48,399 nucleotides of DNA from JACMLD01 sp033761915 (GTDB taxonomy: Bacteria > Bacteroidota > Bacteroidia > Chitinophagales > Chitinophagaceae): the NCBI GenBank assembly GCA_033761915.1, contig JANRMC010000023.1, positions 1 to 48,399 of the forward strand, written 5' to 3'. Positions 40,388 through 48,399 of the stretch are shown here, one piece after another (within the stretch, counting starts at the first letter, position 1; each line of letters begins with the position of its first letter). The notes under the pieces are model-generated. The model did no database searches and was not told the origin of the DNA. It saw only the letters and a program-made list of their open reading frames with translations. The position numbers and the translations under genes were made by a program.

Positions 40388-43300
40388 ATGAACCGGAACA
40401 AAACCTTAGTCCGTGTAATCGGATTTTGTATTCTTTTTATCAGCGCCACTATTGTAAACGGGCAATCGGTTGTAATAAAACCTAAAATAATCAGAGATCT
40501 TTCTGGTTATTGGGTGCATGGCGGTGGTGGCAATTCTCCTAAAAAATGGTTTGATGGTTATGGGTCAGTAGACCCTAAAAACGGAATTACTACCTTTCCG
40601 GCCAGTAACCGTGCAGATACAACCTATGCACTACCTTTCAGAAATTTTCCTGATTATTATTATAACGGAGTTAAGGGAGACAGCAAACTGAATTTTAAAG
40701 GCAAGCGTGGTTTGAGAATGATATTTGACATGTCTGGAGATAAGGATGCATTAAAGCCCACCCGCTATAAAATAACAGACATATATGCCTGGGACATGAC
40801 CTGGTTTACAGGCGACTCTTTGTTTTTCTACAATTTTGATAAAGTACTTGAATTGCCTGTTGAAGAAAGATGGAAATACCTGGCAAGGCCCGATTCTTTA
40901 CTTACTCCTTTTGCAGCACTGGTTACAGATGGGGGTGGCTACACCAATGGAAAGTGGATTAATATTACCTGTAACGATACCATGCGTTATATAATGGTAA
41001 GGGCTGTATTAAAAGACCGGGCTGGTACTTCAAAATCTTTTCCGGCGTTTAGCGAATTGGTAATGTATGGCAATTACGTGGATAGCAGCACAACGGTATC
41101 ACCAAGGCCAGATCAGTACACGGGTCCGCTGCCTGCTAAATTAACCTTTGATAAATTTACCGGGGTTAACCAGGGTACCTATATGAATGCAGATGTAATG
41201 GCTTATGATCATAATATACGCATGTATGAATCGGTAAGTTACTACGATAAGGATATGGTGGATTACCCGGCAAACAAATATTTATTTAACCCATGGGGGT
41301 TATTGCCGCCATTGCTTGAATACCCTGTTACCATGAAACAGCAGGGAAAGTTTATGTGGGCATCTATACGTGGTGGCAGCCATTACCTGGCCGCCCAGAA
41401 TAATGGGGATGCCACAAAAATTATTAATACCAATAAGGCAAATGAAGAACCTGAAAGTCCGTACAGTTATAGCCGGAGTGGAGACTTCTTTTATAACTAT
41501 GCTGCCAAATATGGTTCTGTTGCTGTACCCGCTGCAAATACCCGTTGGACCAACGATGCTGGTTATCCCAATGGACTGAATTTCTACAACTCGGTAGAAA
41601 ATGGTAATGAAGATGATTTTTGGGGGCAAAGTATTTTGGGTTACCTGCTTAAATCTTTTGTAGACTATGATGGATGGGAAGGAAGGGTGGGTTCTAACTT
41701 AGGTGTTAAGGCGGCAGATCCCAATTTCAATCTTATTATGTCTGCCAGTGCATACATGGATAGTAACAGGATTGATTCTTATGTTTGGCTGTCAAAAATT
41801 TTAAGAACAGATGGTAAGTTTCCATTCTCAGTTATTAATTTTCACCATTATTCAAGAACCTATAACAATGCTATTGATTATGTAGCTACTGCTGAGCAGC
41901 AGATTGGAGAGAAAGGTGAAAGTGCAGAAAGAGATTTGATTTATGATAAGCTAAACAGTTATACCAACGCAGTATATAATGTTTTAGATGGCGATACAAC
42001 CGTTAAAATATTTCTTACAGAGTGGGGGTATGATAATTTTCCGCAGGCGCCACCCAATTTATCTGCAATAGATATACCCTGGACCACTTCAGGCACACCC
42101 ATTGTTACCGGTTATGATAATGTGCAGTCAAAAGCCATCATTATGGCCCGTGGTGAAAGTATTATGGCTGCTACAGGCTTTAGGGGTTATAATGAATACA
42201 TGATACATAATGTGTTTTTTGGGCCCAATGAAATTAATATGCTGTTTGCTACCTGTGGCCGTACTACCGGTGGGGTGGATGCTCCGCAAAAATTTCCTTT
42301 CTTCTTTTACCGGGCAGGTATGTTTGAATATTTAAAGAACTACTACGTAGATGAGGTAATTTCAAAAAACGGAGAAAATTTATGGATTCTGAAATGGAAG
42401 AATAAAAACCAACCCGATTCACTTTGTTACGAAGTTTGGAAAGGATCATACAATGGCACTAATTTACCCAATCAGTCAATAAATATTGGTAGTGTGGTGG
42501 GCAATACAGCTAAAAGAGTAGAACTGTCTTTTACGCAGGTTATGGGTACTGAAACTACAGTGCCTGCAGCCGGCGGTTTTTTAACTGTAAAAGCATTTGA
42601 AAAACCGTTTTTCTATTTTGTTAAGCAAGACACTCTTGCAATAGTTAACCAGCTGCCGGTTGCCAATGCAGGGGCCGATCAAACACACCCTAACATTGTT
42701 AGTGTTAATTTAAATGGCACTTCGTCTTACGATCCGGATGGAACAATTGCAGCGTACCAATGGCTGATGATTGCCGGCCCCGGTGGCGTTACTATGACAA
42801 CCGCTAACCAGCCAAATGCAAGCGCTAATTTTACGCAGGCTGGTACTTATATTTTCCAATTGGCTGTTACAGACGATAAAGGAGCAATTGCTTATGATGA
42901 GGTAACCATTACTGTGGGCCCACCACCTAATCAGTTACCTGTTGCAAATGCCGGCCCAGACCAAAACATATTTGTGGGCGAAACGGCTGCATTAAATGGA
43001 ACAGCTTCAGCAGACCCAGATGGCACAATAACACAATACAGTTGGATAAGAATAAGTGGCCCGGGTACTGCAAGCATTAATAATGCAGCAACAGCAACAC
43101 CCAATGTGCCTAATCTTGTACTGGGTTTGCACACTTTCCGCTTAACTGTAACAGACAACAGGGGCGGAACTGCTACTGATGATGTAATTGTTAATGTGGC
43201 ACCAAGACCCAATCAATTACCCATAGCTAATGCCGGTCCCGATCAAAATAGCTTTACCGGGCAAACTATAAACCTCAATGGTACGGCCTCGAGCGATTCC

Positions 43301-44044
43301 GATGGAACCATAACACAGTATAGTTGGATAAGAGTTGCTGGCCCGGGAAGCGCCACCATTACAAACTCTAATACAGCAACACCATCGGTTATTGGATTGT
43401 CAATTGGCGCCCATACCTTCCGCCTTACAGTTACTGACAATGGCGGCGCTACTGCTACAGATGATGTTATTATAAGTATTGCACAAGCCTTAAACCAGCC
43501 GCCTGTTGCAAGAGCAGGCAACGATACTACGGTAGCATTTCCCTCAACTACAGCAAGATTGAATGGCACGGCCTCTTATGATACCGATGGATCTATTACT
43601 AGTTATAGCTGGCGCCAAATTGGTGGCCAGGCTACTGCAACGGTTTCAAATGCAATGGCGGCAACAGCAAGCCTTACACAGCTAATAACCGGCGATTATA
43701 TTTTTGAATTAACCGTAACAGACGATAAAGGCGCAACGGCCCGAGATACCGTTAAAATAAGTGTGGTTAATTTATTGCGATACACCGGGGCTTTAAAAAT
43801 TTATCCCAACCCTGTAGCCACAGAAACAGTTACGTTGGATGGTTTTAATGATTATACAGGAAAAGCCTATATCACTATTCTGGATGTAAGTGGTAAACTC
43901 ATAAGGGATGAAAGCTTTGAAAAAACAGGAACCACCTTCAGGCATAGCTTAGATGTTTCCCGTTTATCAGCCGGCACCTATATATTGCGCATTAAGTTTT
44001 ATGGCACAGATGCCGTATCGGTATATAAAATAGTAAAACAGTAG
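40388..44044 (+). CDS. Secreted clan GH-A-like glycoside hydrolase with four PKD-type repeats and T9SS tail
   Basis: A 1218-residue exported protein. Residues 1-26 are a signal peptide (MNRNKTLVRVIGFCILF, cut after VNGQ). Residues about 30-750 form the catalytic part; VENGNEDDF (Glu408) and FLTEWGYD (Glu545) are placed like the acid/base and nucleophile of a (beta/alpha)8 clan GH-A glycosidase such as GH39 or GH5, but I cannot name the family. Four PKD/REJ-like domains of about 94 residues follow (about 754-1127), each starting NQLPVANAGPDQ or similar and containing LNGTASxDxDGTI and LTVTDxxG. The last 80 residues (ALKIYPNPV to YKIVKQ) are a type A sorting domain for the type IX secretion system. 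It should be released or attached at the cell surface to degrade a polysaccharide. It stands alone. Confidence 0.85.
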   Translation: MNRNKTLVRVIGFCILFISATIVNGQSVVIKPKIIRDLSGYWVHGGGGNSPKKWFDGYGSVDPKNGITTFPASNRADTTYALPFRNFPDYYYNGVKGDSKLNFKGKRGLRMIFDMSGDKDALKPTRYKITDIYAWDMTWFTGDSLFFYNFDKVLELPVEERWKYLARPDSLLTPFAALVTDGGGYTNGKWINITCNDTMRYIMVRAVLKDRAGTSKSFPAFSELVMYGNYVDSSTTVSPRPDQYTGPLPAKLTFDKFTGVNQGTYMNADVMAYDHNIRMYESVSYYDKDMVDYPANKYLFNPWGLLPPLLEYPVTMKQQGKFMWASIRGGSHYLAAQNNGDATKIINTNKANEEPESPYSYSRSGDFFYNYAAKYGSVAVPAANTRWTNDAGYPNGLNFYNSVENGNEDDFWGQSILGYLLKSFVDYDGWEGRVGSNLGVKAADPNFNLIMSASAYMDSNRIDSYVWLSKILRTDGKFPFSVINFHHYSRTYNNAIDYVATAEQQIGEKGESAERDLIYDKLNSYTNAVYNVLDGDTTVKIFLTEWGYDNFPQAPPNLSAIDIPWTTSGTPIVTGYDNVQSKAIIMARGESIMAATGFRGYNEYMIHNVFFGPNEINMLFATCGRTTGGVDAPQKFPFFFYRAGMFEYLKNYYVDEVISKNGENLWILKWKNKNQPDSLCYEVWKGSYNGTNLPNQSINIGSVVGNTAKRVELSFTQVMGTETTVPAAGGFLTVKAFEKPFFYFVKQDTLAIVNQLPVANAGADQTHPNIVSVNLNGTSSYDPDGTIAAYQWLMIAGPGGVTMTTANQPNASANFTQAGTYIFQLAVTDDKGAIAYDEVTITVGPPPNQLPVANAGPDQNIFVGETAALNGTASADPDGTITQYSWIRISGPGTASINNAATATPNVPNLVLGLHTFRLTVTDNRGGTATDDVIVNVAPRPNQLPIANAGPDQNSFTGQTINLNGTASSDSDGTITQYSWIRVAGPGSATITNSNTATPSVIGLSIGAHTFRLTVTDNGGATATDDVIISIAQALNQPPVARAGNDTTVAFPSTTARLNGTASYDTDGSITSYSWRQIGGQATATVSNAMAATASLTQLITGDYIFELTVTDDKGATARDTVKISVVNLLRYTGALKIYPNPVATETVTLDGFNDYTGKAYITILDVSGKLIRDESFEKTGTTFRHSLDVSRLSAGTYILRIKFYGTDAVSVYKIVKQ
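42647..43774 (+). repeat. Four in-gene tandem repeats of 282 bp (PKD-like domains)
   Basis: Units begin at 42647, 42929, 43211 and 43493, exactly 282 bp (94 codons) apart. The second and third are the closest (shared GTASxDxDGTITQYSWIR, HTFRLTVTDN and ATDDVI); the first and fourth are more diverged. Confidence 0.9.
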
Positions 44045-44069
44045 CATTGGAATAGGTTTTGAAAAGTAG

Positions 44070-44096
44070 CCCCACCGCCCGGTGGGGTTTATTTTT
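44070..44096 (+). terminator. Terminator of the PKD glycosidase gene
   Basis: CCCCACC (44070-44076) and GGTGGGG (44081-44087) with a GCCC loop, followed by TTTATTTTT. A dispersed unit starts immediately after. Confidence 0.9.
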
Positions 44097-44274
44097 GGTA
44101 GCCAGCCCCGGTAACTCCGTTAAAACTCCGGTTGCGTCGCACACTTCAACCAAGGTAGAAGGCATTGGGCATAAGGCTTATGGCCTAGCACCTTACACCT
44201 TATAGCTTCTACCTTTTCTGCTGCTGAAGTGTGCGACGCAACCGGTGCCAGGCACCGTACAAAAGCTGGCTACC
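44097..44274. repeat. Bipartite intergenic element, facing pair (locus 14, best preserved)
   Basis: Outer boxes GGTAGCCAGC (44097-44106) and GCTGGCTACC (44265-44274) are perfect inverted repeats at the two ends. Inner boxes CCGGTTGCGTCGCACACTTC (from 44128) and its inverted copy (ending 44245) match perfectly over 21 bp. Spacers are 24 and 22 bases. The centre folds through AAGGTAGAAG (44152-44161) and CTTCTACCTT (44206-44215) with an inner near-palindrome CATAAGGCTTATG. The unit is 178 bp long and contains no gene. Confidence 0.9.
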
Positions 44275-44323
44275 CACTAGTTGTCCCCAAATTTCCGGCC
44301 CGATGCTTGAGGGGAAAGATTTC

Positions 44324-44354
44324 CTTGTTTGTAACCCGTATTTCATTACCTTTG
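44324..44354 (+). promoter_or_regulatory. Promoter of rpoB
   Basis: CTTG (44324-44327), 19 bp, TACCTTTG (44347-44354): the -7 box fits TAnnTTTG perfectly and is followed by CCCTCCATT as at tRNA-Glu. It implies a leader of about 160 bases. Confidence 0.65.
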
Positions 44355-44437
44355 CCCTCCATTTGTACAAAGGAAATTAAGCCCGGGTAGTAAAATTAAT
44401 GGCCAATTTTCCATAATTATCTATATATCAATTATTT

Positions 44438-44514
44438 GAGGAGTACGCAACTCCTTAGGTAAATTTTTGTCTATAGGCGATAGATTAACTGTTTGAACAA
44501 TAAAACCGGTTTTA
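44438..44514 (+). promoter_or_regulatory. rpoB leader hairpin and start-site palindrome
   Basis: AGGAGT (44439-44444) and ACTCCT (44450-44455) form a small hairpin in the middle of the leader. TAAAACCGGTTTTA (44501-44514) is a perfect 14-bp palindrome ending 6 bases before the rpoB ATG, so folding or protein binding there could limit translation. Confidence 0.4.
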
Positions 44515-44520
44515 AATAAT

Positions 44521-47500
44521 ATGTCTTCTACAAAACTGCAAAACAGGGTAAGCTTTGGAAAGATTAAAAACTTGGCAGATACCCCTGATCTGCTGGAAGT
44601 TCAAATTCAGTCTTTCAAAGAATACTTCCAACTAGAAACCACACCAGACAAACGTAATGTTGAAGGGTTGTTCCGTGTATTTAAAGAGAACTTCCCCATT
44701 ACTGATACCCGCAACATATTTGTGCTGGAGTTTTTAGATTATTTTATTGACCCACCCCGTTACACCATTGAGGAGTGTATGGAGCGTGGCTTAACGTATG
44801 CGGTGCCTTTAAAGGCAAAACTGCGTTTAAGTTGTAACGATGAAGAGCACGTAGATTTCCAGACAATAGTACAGGACGTGTTCTTGGGTAATATTCCCTA
44901 CATGACCCCCCGCGGTACCTTTGTAATTAATGGTGCAGAACGTGTGGTGGTATCTCAGCTGCATCGTTCTCCGGGTGTATTCTTTGGTCAGTCTATTCAC
45001 CCCAACGGTACAAAAATTTACTCTGCCCGTGTAATTCCTTTTAAGGGGGCATGGATGGAGTTTGCTACAGACATTAATAATGTAATGTATGCTTATATAG
45101 ATCGTAAGAAAAAGTTCCCGGTTACTACTTTGTTACGTTCTATAGGCTTTGAAACAGATAAAGATATTCTGGAACTTTTTGGCATGGCCGATGAAGTAAA
45201 GGCTGAGAAAAAAGCCCTGGCTGCCCATGAAGGAAAAAAACTGGCCGCCCGTGTGTTGAGAAGCTGGGTGGAAGATTTTGTGGATGAAGATACCGGTGAA
45301 GTGGTTTCTATTGAGCGTAATGAAGTGGTGTTGGAAAGAGATAGCATTCTGGATGATGAGGCCATTGATATGATTGTGGAAATGGATGTGAAGAGTGTAT
45401 TTATTCAGAAAGAAGATGTAGGTGGCGATTATGCAATTATCTACAACACTTTAAATAAAGATACTTCTAACAGTGAGTTGGAGGCGGTACAGCACATTTA
45501 CCGCCAGTTGCGTGGTGCAGATGCGCCAGATAATGAAACTGCACGTGGTATTATTGATAAATTGTTCTTTAGCGATAAGCGTTACGATTTAGGTGAAGTA
45601 GGTCGTTATAAAATTAACCGCAAGCTGAATCTGGAGTATCCGCTTACGCAGAAAACACTGACCAAGCAGGATATTATTGAGATTATTAAATACCTGGTGC
45701 GTTTAACCAACGCCAAGGCAGAGATAGATGATATTGATCACTTAAGCAACCGTCGTGTACGTACCGTGGGTGAGCAATTATATGCACAGTTTGGTGTGGG
45801 TTTGGCCCGTATGGCCCGAACCATCCGTGAAAGAATGAACGTACGCGATAATGAGGTGTTTACCCCGGTAGATTTGATTAATGCAAGAACGCTTTCTTCT
45901 GTAATCAACTCTTTCTTTGGTACATCCCAATTATCTCAGTTCTTAGATCAAACTAACCCACTTTCTGAAATTACACACAAACGTCGTATTTCAGCGTTAG
46001 GCCCCGGTGGTTTAAGTCGTGAAAGAGCAGGCTTTGAGGTGCGTGACGTACACTACTCTCACTATGGTCGTTTGTGTACCATTGAAACACCGGAAGGTCC
46101 GAACATTGGTTTGATTTCTACTCTTTGCGTTCACGCAAAGATTAATGAAATGGGCTTTATTGAAACCCCTTACCGTAAGGTTTCTAACGGTAAAGTAGAC
46201 CTTAAAAAATTAACTTACCTGAGTGCGGAAGAAGAGGATCTGGCAAAAATTGCCCAGGCCAACTCTCAGTTAGATGAAAAGGGTGAGTTTGCAGAAGAAA
46301 AAGTGGTAAGCCGCCAAACAGGCGATTTCCCGATTCTTGAAAAAGCAGAAGTGGAATATATGGACGTAGCGCCAAACCAGATAGTGGGTTTGAGTGCTTC
46401 ACTGATTCCGTTCTTAGAGCATGACGATGCTAACCGTGCCCTGATGGGATCAAACATGCAACGCCAGGCTGTACCGCTTATCCGCCCCGAATCTCCGATT
46501 GTGGGTACTGGTTTAGAAGGTAAAGCAGCACGTGATGCACGGGTGCAGATATTATCTGAAGGCGAAGGTGTGGTTGAATATGTAGATGGTAATGAAATTC
46601 ATGTTCGTTATGATCGTAATGATACCGACCGTTTGGTAAGCTTTGAAGAAGATCTGAAAATTTATAACCTTACCAAGTTTATAAAAACCAATCAGGAAAC
46701 TTCTATTACACATACTCCATCTGTTAAAAAAGGACAGCGTGTTAAGAAAGGAGATTTCTTAACAGAAGGATATGCTGTTAAAAGCGGTGAGCTGGCATTG
46801 GGTCGCAACCTTAAAGTGGCATTCATGCCATGGAAGGGTTACAACTTTGAAGATGCCATTGTAATCAGCGAAAGAGTGGTGCGTGAAGATTTGTTTACTT
46901 CTATTCATATTTCCGAATACGAATTGGAAGTGCGTGATACCAAGCTGGGTGAAGAAGAATTAACACCAGATATTCCAAACGTAAGTGAAGAAGCTACCAA
47001 AGATCTGGATGAAAATGGTATCATTCGTATTGGTGCAGCCGTTAAAGAAGGAGATATTATCATTGGTAAGATTACACCAAAAGGCGAAAGCGATCCCACA
47101 CCAGAAGAGAAGTTGTTACGTGCCATCTTTGGCGATAAAGCCGGCGATGCAAAAGACGCTTCACTAAAAGCTCCCAATGGTGTGGAAGGTGTGGTAATCA
47201 GTAAAAAATTATTCCAGCGGGCTAAGAAAGATAAGAATGCCAAAGTGCGTGAAAAAGCAGCCCTGGAAAAATTGGAAAAAATACACGAGAAGAATGAAGA
47301 GGATTTAAAAGAGTTATTGCTGAACAAGCTGTTAACCCTTTTAAAAGATTATTCTTCTACCGGCATCAGCAACAATTTTGGCGAAATGCTGATTGGCAAA
47401 GGCGCTAAGTTTAATGCTAAAAACCTGGCAGGTATTGATTACCTGAATGTAAACCCATTGGGTTGGACAGGTGATGCCACCACGGATGAATTGATTAACG

Positions 47501-48324
47501 TATTACTGCACAACTATAATATTAAGTACAACGAAGAGTTGGGCCGTTACAAGAGAGAGAAGTTTAATATTTCTATTGGTGATGAATTACCAGCAGGCGT
47601 ATTAAAACTGGCAAAAGTTTACCTGGCTGTTAAGCGTAAACTGAAAGTGGGCGATAAGATGGCGGGCCGCCACGGTAATAAAGGTATTGTGGCAAAAATT
47701 GTACGTGCAGAAGACATGCCTTTCTTAGAAGATGGAACCCCCGTAGATATTGTACTGAATCCATTGGGCGTACCCAGCCGTATGAACCTGGGCCAGATTT
47801 ACGAAACCATCCTTGGTTGGGCTGGCCAAAAACTGGGTGTGAAATTTGCCACCCCAATTTTTGATGGTGCCACCACAGACGAAATATCTAACTACTGTAA
47901 AGATGCTGGCATTCCTATGAATGGGCACACACACTTGTATGATGGTGAAACCGGCGAACGCTTCCACCAGAAAGCAACTGTAGGTATCATTTATATGATT
48001 AAGCTCCACCACATGGTAGATGATAAGATGCATGCCCGTTCTATTGGACCTTATAGCTTAATTACACAGCAACCGCTGGGTGGTAAGGCTCAGTTTGGTG
48101 GTCAGCGTTTTGGTGAGATGGAGGTTTGGGCATTAGAAGCGTATGGCGCATCTAATATTCTGCAGGAATTGTTAACCCTGAAATCAGATGACATCATTGG
48201 TCGTGCAAAAACCTATGAGTCTATTGTGAAAGGTGAAAACATACCCAAAGCAGGCATCCCTGAATCTTTCAATGTATTGGTACACGAGCTTAGAGGCCTA
48301 GCGCTCGAATTTACGATGGAGTAA
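44521..48324 (+). CDS. rpoB: DNA-directed RNA polymerase subunit beta
   Basis: A complete 1267-residue beta subunit, the normal Bacteroidota length. It opens RVSFGKIKNLADTPDLLEVQIQSF. Conserved parts in order: PRGTFVINGAERVVVSQLHRSPGVFF, the rifampicin region SSVINSFFGTSQLSQFLDQTNPLSEITHKRRISALGPGGLSRERAGFEVRDVH with wild-type-like residues, CTIETPEGPNIGLI, FMPWKGYNFEDAIVISER, GDKMAGRHGNKGIV, and the C-terminal GGKAQFGGQRFGEMEVWALEAYGA. The upstream neighbour is not rplL, as it is in most bacteria, and a strong hairpin follows the stop, so whether rpoC is co-transcribed is open. Confidence 0.98.
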   Translation: MSSTKLQNRVSFGKIKNLADTPDLLEVQIQSFKEYFQLETTPDKRNVEGLFRVFKENFPITDTRNIFVLEFLDYFIDPPRYTIEECMERGLTYAVPLKAKLRLSCNDEEHVDFQTIVQDVFLGNIPYMTPRGTFVINGAERVVVSQLHRSPGVFFGQSIHPNGTKIYSARVIPFKGAWMEFATDINNVMYAYIDRKKKFPVTTLLRSIGFETDKDILELFGMADEVKAEKKALAAHEGKKLAARVLRSWVEDFVDEDTGEVVSIERNEVVLERDSILDDEAIDMIVEMDVKSVFIQKEDVGGDYAIIYNTLNKDTSNSELEAVQHIYRQLRGADAPDNETARGIIDKLFFSDKRYDLGEVGRYKINRKLNLEYPLTQKTLTKQDIIEIIKYLVRLTNAKAEIDDIDHLSNRRVRTVGEQLYAQFGVGLARMARTIRERMNVRDNEVFTPVDLINARTLSSVINSFFGTSQLSQFLDQTNPLSEITHKRRISALGPGGLSRERAGFEVRDVHYSHYGRLCTIETPEGPNIGLISTLCVHAKINEMGFIETPYRKVSNGKVDLKKLTYLSAEEEDLAKIAQANSQLDEKGEFAEEKVVSRQTGDFPILEKAEVEYMDVAPNQIVGLSASLIPFLEHDDANRALMGSNMQRQAVPLIRPESPIVGTGLEGKAARDARVQILSEGEGVVEYVDGNEIHVRYDRNDTDRLVSFEEDLKIYNLTKFIKTNQETSITHTPSVKKGQRVKKGDFLTEGYAVKSGELALGRNLKVAFMPWKGYNFEDAIVISERVVREDLFTSIHISEYELEVRDTKLGEEELTPDIPNVSEEATKDLDENGIIRIGAAVKEGDIIIGKITPKGESDPTPEEKLLRAIFGDKAGDAKDASLKAPNGVEGVVISKKLFQRAKKDKNAKVREKAALEKLEKIHEKNEEDLKELLLNKLLTLLKDYSSTGISNNFGEMLIGKGAKFNAKNLAGIDYLNVNPLGWTGDATTDELINVLLHNYNIKYNEELGRYKREKFNISIGDELPAGVLKLAKVYLAVKRKLKVGDKMAGRHGNKGIVAKIVRAEDMPFLEDGTPVDIVLNPLGVPSRMNLGQIYETILGWAGQKLGVKFATPIFDGATTDEISNYCKDAGIPMNGHTHLYDGETGERFHQKATVGIIYMIKLHHMVDDKMHARSIGPYSLITQQPLGGKAQFGGQRFGEMEVWALEAYGASNILQELLTLKSDDIIGRAKTYESIVKGENIPKAGIPESFNVLVHELRGLALEFTME

Positions 48325-48340
48325 GCCTTAAAGTGCAACA

Positions 48341-48374
48341 AAAAAAAGGGAAATGGAGACATTTCCCTTTTTTT
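48341..48374 (+). terminator. Strong terminator-like hairpin directly after rpoB
   Basis: AAAAAAAGGGAAAT (48341-48354) and ATTTCCCTTTTTTT (48361-48374) form a perfect 14-bp stem with a 6-base loop and a built-in T-run. It starts 16 bp after the rpoB stop. Only 25 bp of sequence remain in the window after it, with no start codon. Confidence 0.8.
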
Positions 48375-48399
48375 GTACTATTTCTACCTCCCTGCCTGT

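Noticed and set aside
818..44274. CRISPR array formed by the GTTGCG repeats
   Set aside because: Copies are scattered singly or as facing pairs over 43 kb, not as regularly spaced direct repeats, and there are no cas genes.

Overview
The window looks like a chromosomal segment of a Bacteroidota bacterium, most likely a member of the Chitinophagaceae (family placement is inference). The evidence is the Bacteroidota-type division/cell-wall (dcw) cluster with a short FtsL-like protein, an ExbB-ExbD-ExbD-TonB operon, a TonB-dependent receptor, a giant PKD-repeat glycosidase with a type IX secretion tail, TAnnTTTG-type promoter boxes and almost no Shine-Dalgarno sequences. By eye the DNA is about 40% G+C and nearly all genes look native and intact. 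There is no phage, insertion sequence with a transposase, CRISPR array or rRNA.

Layout. 1-7.3 kb: the 3' end of a TonB-dependent receptor, a DUF2721 membrane protein, an MsbA-like ABC exporter, a small outer-membrane barrel, a TerC-family protein, and the leftward pair queA-rsmE. 7.8-25.4 kb: the full rightward dcw cluster mraZ-rsmH-ftsL-ftsI-murE-mraY-murD-ftsW-murG-murC-ftsQ-ftsA-ftsZ, which makes lipid II from UDP-MurNAc precursors, flips and polymerises it at the septum, and builds the FtsA/FtsZ ring. Only murG/murC/ftsQ overlap; the other junctions carry repeats, hairpins or palindromes. 25.5-30 kb: a YccF protein, an RlmI-like methyltransferase and a secreted zinc metalloprotease. 30.2-33.3 kb: exbB-exbD-exbD-tonB, which energises outer-membrane receptors. 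33.5-40.1 kb: tRNA-Glu, GAPDH, a CPBP membrane protease, peptidase T, a phosphorylase-like GT35 protein and a potassium channel. 40.4-48.3 kb: the PKD/T9SS glycosidase and rpoB.

The most unusual thing is not a gene. Fourteen intergenic loci carry one dispersed element family with a bipartite design: an outer box (about GGTAACCRGC), then almost always exactly 22 variable bases, then an inner box (GTTGCGTCGCACMCTTCAGC). Four loci carry two copies facing each other as 150-200 bp palindromic units with a hairpin-forming centre; two more carry a variant in which the inner box is opened by a different hairpin. Thirteen of the 14 sit just 3' of a gene, often right after its terminator. I know no name for this family.

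Other points of note: a GT35 phosphorylase homologue with Thr where the PLP-binding Lys should be; an rpoB that stands apart from rplJL and is followed at once by a strong terminator; a 63-bp direct repeat whose second copy runs into the murD start codon; DnaA-box-like inverted sites before mraZ; a strongly folded leader before ftsL; and an extended promoter motif shared by tRNA-Glu, rpoB and GAPDH.
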